A stretch of DNA of 64,000 nt from Pseudomonas sp. P8_241 (GTDB lineage: Bacteria > Pseudomonadota > Gammaproteobacteria > Pseudomonadales > Pseudomonadaceae), in NCBI RefSeq assembly GCF_034008315.1, contig NZ_CP125377.1:4338501-4402500 (forward strand), given 5' to 3'. Each line of letters opens with the position of its first letter. The stretch's first letter is position 1. Below are positions 61,679 through 64,000 of the stretch, piece by piece. The notes under the pieces were generated by a model. The model made no database searches. It saw only the letters and a program-made list of their open reading frames with translations, and was not told the origin of the DNA. Made by a program: the position numbers and the translations under genes.

Positions 61679-64000
61679 TCAGTCGCGTACCGGGCCCGGG
61701 GCCAGGACTTCACGCGAACCATTGGTGTTCATGGACGTCACGACCCCGGCCATTTCCATGGCTTCGATCATGCGCGCGGCGCGGTTGTAACCGATTTTCA
61801 GCTTGCGCTGAACCGCGGAAATGGAGGCTCTACGGCTTTCCAGCACGAACTGCACGGCTTCGTCATATAGCGCGTCAGCCTCTGGATCATCGCCGTCGCC
61901 GCCACCGCTGCTGCCTTCAAAGCCGCTGCCCGCCTCTTCAACGCCGTTGAGGATGTCGTCGTTGTATTCCGGCGCGCCCCGCAGTTTCCAGGCTTCTACC
62001 ACGCGGTGAACTTCATCGTCGGAAACGAAAGCACCGTGGACACGAATCGGCAGGCTGGTGCCCGGCGGCATGTACAACATGTCACCGTGACCCAGCAGTT
62101 GCTCGGCGCCACCCTGGTCGATGATGGTCCGCGAGTCGATCTTGCTCGACACCTGGAACGCCATGCGGGTCGGAATGTTGGCCTTGATCAGACCGGTGAT
62201 CACGTCAACCGACGGACGCTGGGTCGCGAGGATCAAGTGGATACCGGCCGCACGGGCCTTCTGGGCGATACGGGCAATCAGTTCTTCAACCTTCTTGCCG
62301 ACGATCATCATCATGTCGGCGAATTCGTCGACCACGACTACGATGGTCGGCAGCTTTTGCAACAAAGGCGCTTCGTCGTGGATGCTTTCGCGCTTGTACA
62401 GCGGATCGCTCAACGGCTCGCCGGCGTCCTGGGCTTCCTTGACCTTGGCGTTGAAGCCCGACAGGTTTCGCACCCCCATCTTGGCCATCAGCTTGTAGCG
62501 GCGTTCCATTTCGGCAACGCTCCAACGCAGGGCGTTGGCGGCGTCCTTCATGTCGGTGACCACCGGGCACAACAAGTGCGGAATGCCTTCGTAGATCGAC
62601 AGCTCAAGCATTTTCGGGTCAATCATGATCAGCTTGGCGTCTTCCGGGCCGGACTTGAACAGAATCGACAGGATCATCGCGTTCACACCCACCGACTTAC
62701 CGGAACCGGTGGTACCGGCCACCAGCAAGTGCGGCATTTTCGCAAGATCGGTGATGACTGGCTTGCCGCCGATGTCATGACCCAGGGCCAGGGTGACCGG
62801 GGATTTGAAGTTGTCGTACTCGGGGGTCGACAGAACTTCGGAGAAACGCACGATCTGCCGGTCTTCGTTGGGAATCTCGATACCGACCGTGGTCTTGCCC
62901 GGAATCACTTCCACTACACGCACGCTGGTGACGGCCAGGGAGCGCGCAAGGTCTTTGGCCAGGTTGGAAATACGGCTGACCTTGACCCCGGCCGCCGGCT
63001 GGATCTCGTAACGGGTGATCACCGGACCCGGGTGAATCGAATCCACGGTAACTTCGACACCGAATTCCTTGAGCTTGATTTCCAGCAGGTGACCGACCGC
63101 GGCCAGGGATTCAGGCGAATAGTTGAGTTGTTTCTTTTCCGCGGGATCGAGAATCGAGATCGGTGGCAAGGTGCCTTCCACGGCACTGTCGACGAACAAT
63201 GGCGCCTGCTTCTCTTTTTCGACCCGCTTGCTCGGCGCTGCGGGCTTTGGCGGCGCTGGCGCAATGACCGGTGGCACCTGCTTCTCGCGCTCGGACATGT
63301 GCTTGCTCAGGGCCTGCTCGCGCTCGATCAGGCGTTCCTTGACCTTGGCCTGCTCGCGTTTGTCGGTGACGCTCGGGGCGACCACTTCATCCACGCGCTC
63401 GTCGACTTCACGCAATTGCGCGACCAGTTGCTTGCGTTCGGTACGGGCAGCCCACCAGCGATTGGCCGCGCTCTGGAACAGCTCGAACAGGTCAAGGGTG
63501 ATCTTGCCGGTGACGTCCATCACCTTGAACCACGACAGATCGGTGAACACGGTCAGGCCGAACAGGAACAGAGCAATGAACAGCAAGGTGCTGCCCTGGA
63601 TATTCAACGCATTCCTGGCCAGGTCGCCGAGGCTTTCACCCAGCGCACCGCCCGCACCGGCCGGCAGACCGGTGGCGGCATGGAAGTGGATATGGGCCAG
63701 AGCGGCACCAGACAGGACAAGGAAGACCAGCCCGATCAGACGCCACGAGAACAGCCAGCCGCTCCACTGCCACGGTTCGTGGCGCTGGCGGAAGATCTGA
63801 TAGGCCTTGATCGCCAGCAACAGCGGGAAGATGTAAGCGAAGTAACCGAGCACCATGAACAGAATGTCGGCGCTGTAGGAGCCCGCGGGACCACCGAAGT
63901 TCTGAACATCGTCGATCTTGCTGTTATGGCTCCAGCCCGGATCGTCCTTGCCGTAGGTCAGCAAGGCCATCATCAGGAACAGGCACAGGGCGCCGATGGC
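61679..64000 (-). CDS. ftsK: DNA translocase FtsK (5' end outside window)
   Basis: The frame stays open to the window edge, so the N-terminus is missing. About 773 codons remain: the last membrane segments, a linker, the motor with Walker [16 protein letters not shown] and Walker [13 protein letters not shown], and the C-terminal gamma winged helix ([20 protein letters not shown]) that reads KOPS sites. It links chromosome dimer resolution with cell division. It lies 66 bases upstream of lolA. Confidence 0.96.
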   Translation of the reverse strand, partial: AIGALCLFLMMALLTYGKDDPGWSHNSKIDDVQNFGGPAGSYSADILFMVLGYFAYIFPLLLAIKAYQIFRQRHEPWQWSGWLFSWRLIGLVFLVLSGAALAHIHFHAATGLPAGAGGALGESLGDLARNALNIQGSTLLFIALFLFGLTVFTDLSWFKVMDVTGKITLDLFELFQSAANRWWAARTERKQLVAQLREVDERVDEVVAPSVTDKREQAKVKERLIEREQALSKHMSEREKQVPPVIAPAPPKPAAPSKRVEKEKQAPLFVDSAVEGTLPPISILDPAEKKQLNYSPESLAAVGHLLEIKLKEFGVEVTVDSIHPGPVITRYEIQPAAGVKVSRISNLAKDLARSLAVTSVRVVEVIPGKTTVGIEIPNEDRQIVRFSEVLSTPEYDNFKSPVTLALGHDIGGKPVITDLAKMPHLLVAGTTGSGKSVGVNAMILSILFKSGPEDAKLIMIDPKMLELSIYEGIPHLLCPVVTDMKDAANALRWSVAEMERRYKLMAKMGVRNLSGFNAKVKEAQDAGEPLSDPLYKRESIHDEAPLLQKLPTIVVVVDEFADMMMIVGKKVEELIARIAQKARAAGIHLILATQRPSVDVITGLIKANIPTRMAFQVSSKIDSRTIIDQGGAEQLLGHGDMLYMPPGTSLPIRVHGAFVSDDEVHRVVEAWKLRGAPEYNDDILNGVEEAGSGFEGSSGGGDGDDPEADALYDEAVQFVLESRRASISAVQRKLKIGYNRAARMIEAMEMAGVVTSMNTNGSREVLAPGPVRD

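Overview
The window is a chromosomal segment from a Pseudomonas, most likely the P. fluorescens group. The evidence is the tus / trpD2-like / cysG / serS / crcB / rarA / lolA / ftsK gene order, the high GC content, and two families of REP-like inverted repeats (cores GTAGGAGCGAGCCTGCTCGC and GTAGGAGCTGCCGAAGGCTG) at the 3' ends of genes. No tRNA, rRNA, CRISPR array, transposase or integrase was recognised.

Layout. (1) 1-5.2 kb: the end of a TyrR-like sigma-54 activator, then gcvH-glyA-lipA behind a consensus sigma-54 promoter with two TyrR-type boxes, then two secreted cell-wall-type enzymes (a VanX-like dipeptidase and an L,D-transpeptidase-fold protein). (2) 5.2-15.8 kb: a catabolic or uptake island of unknown substrate, with two NCS1 permeases, a TorF-type porin, two exported YtcJ-like amidohydrolases, a LuxR-type regulator, a nitrilase-fold amidase and a divergent LysR regulator. 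(3) 15.8-36.3 kb: a complete set of type VI secretion (T6SS) core genes, all on the minus strand, in the gene order of the P. aeruginosa HSI-II locus (tssA-B-C-E-F-G-clpV-sfa-orfX-fha-tssJ-K-L-M-stp-stk). (4) 36.3-46.7 kb: the effector end of the T6SS locus: hcp, a broken vgrG, a DUF4123 adaptor, a VasX-like effector overlapping its membrane immunity gene, then a tandem, progressively decaying array of [effector tail + immunity gene] units. A sigma-54 promoter and three 18-bp palindromic operators lie upstream of hcp. (5) 46.7-64 kb: ordinary chromosomal genes (cysteine hydrolase, Ggt, MGMT, hemerythrin, GNAT, small unknowns, DUF1275, tusDCBE, trpD2-like, glutathionyl-hydroquinone reductase, cysG, serS, crcB, rarA, lolA and the 3' part of ftsK).

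How it works together. The sigma-54 activator Sfa inside the T6SS locus probably acts on the -24/-12 promoter and the TGCGCAA-N4-TTGCGCA sites in front of hcp. The kinase, phosphatase and FHA protein suggest post-translational control of the apparatus. The VgrG gene of this locus has lost its spike region, so the secreted tip must come from another locus. The most notable structure is the effector-tail/immunity array at 36.7-39.9 kb: two intact immunity paralogues differ almost only in one membrane/periplasmic segment, and each overlaps the end of the preceding toxin tail by the same 20 bases.
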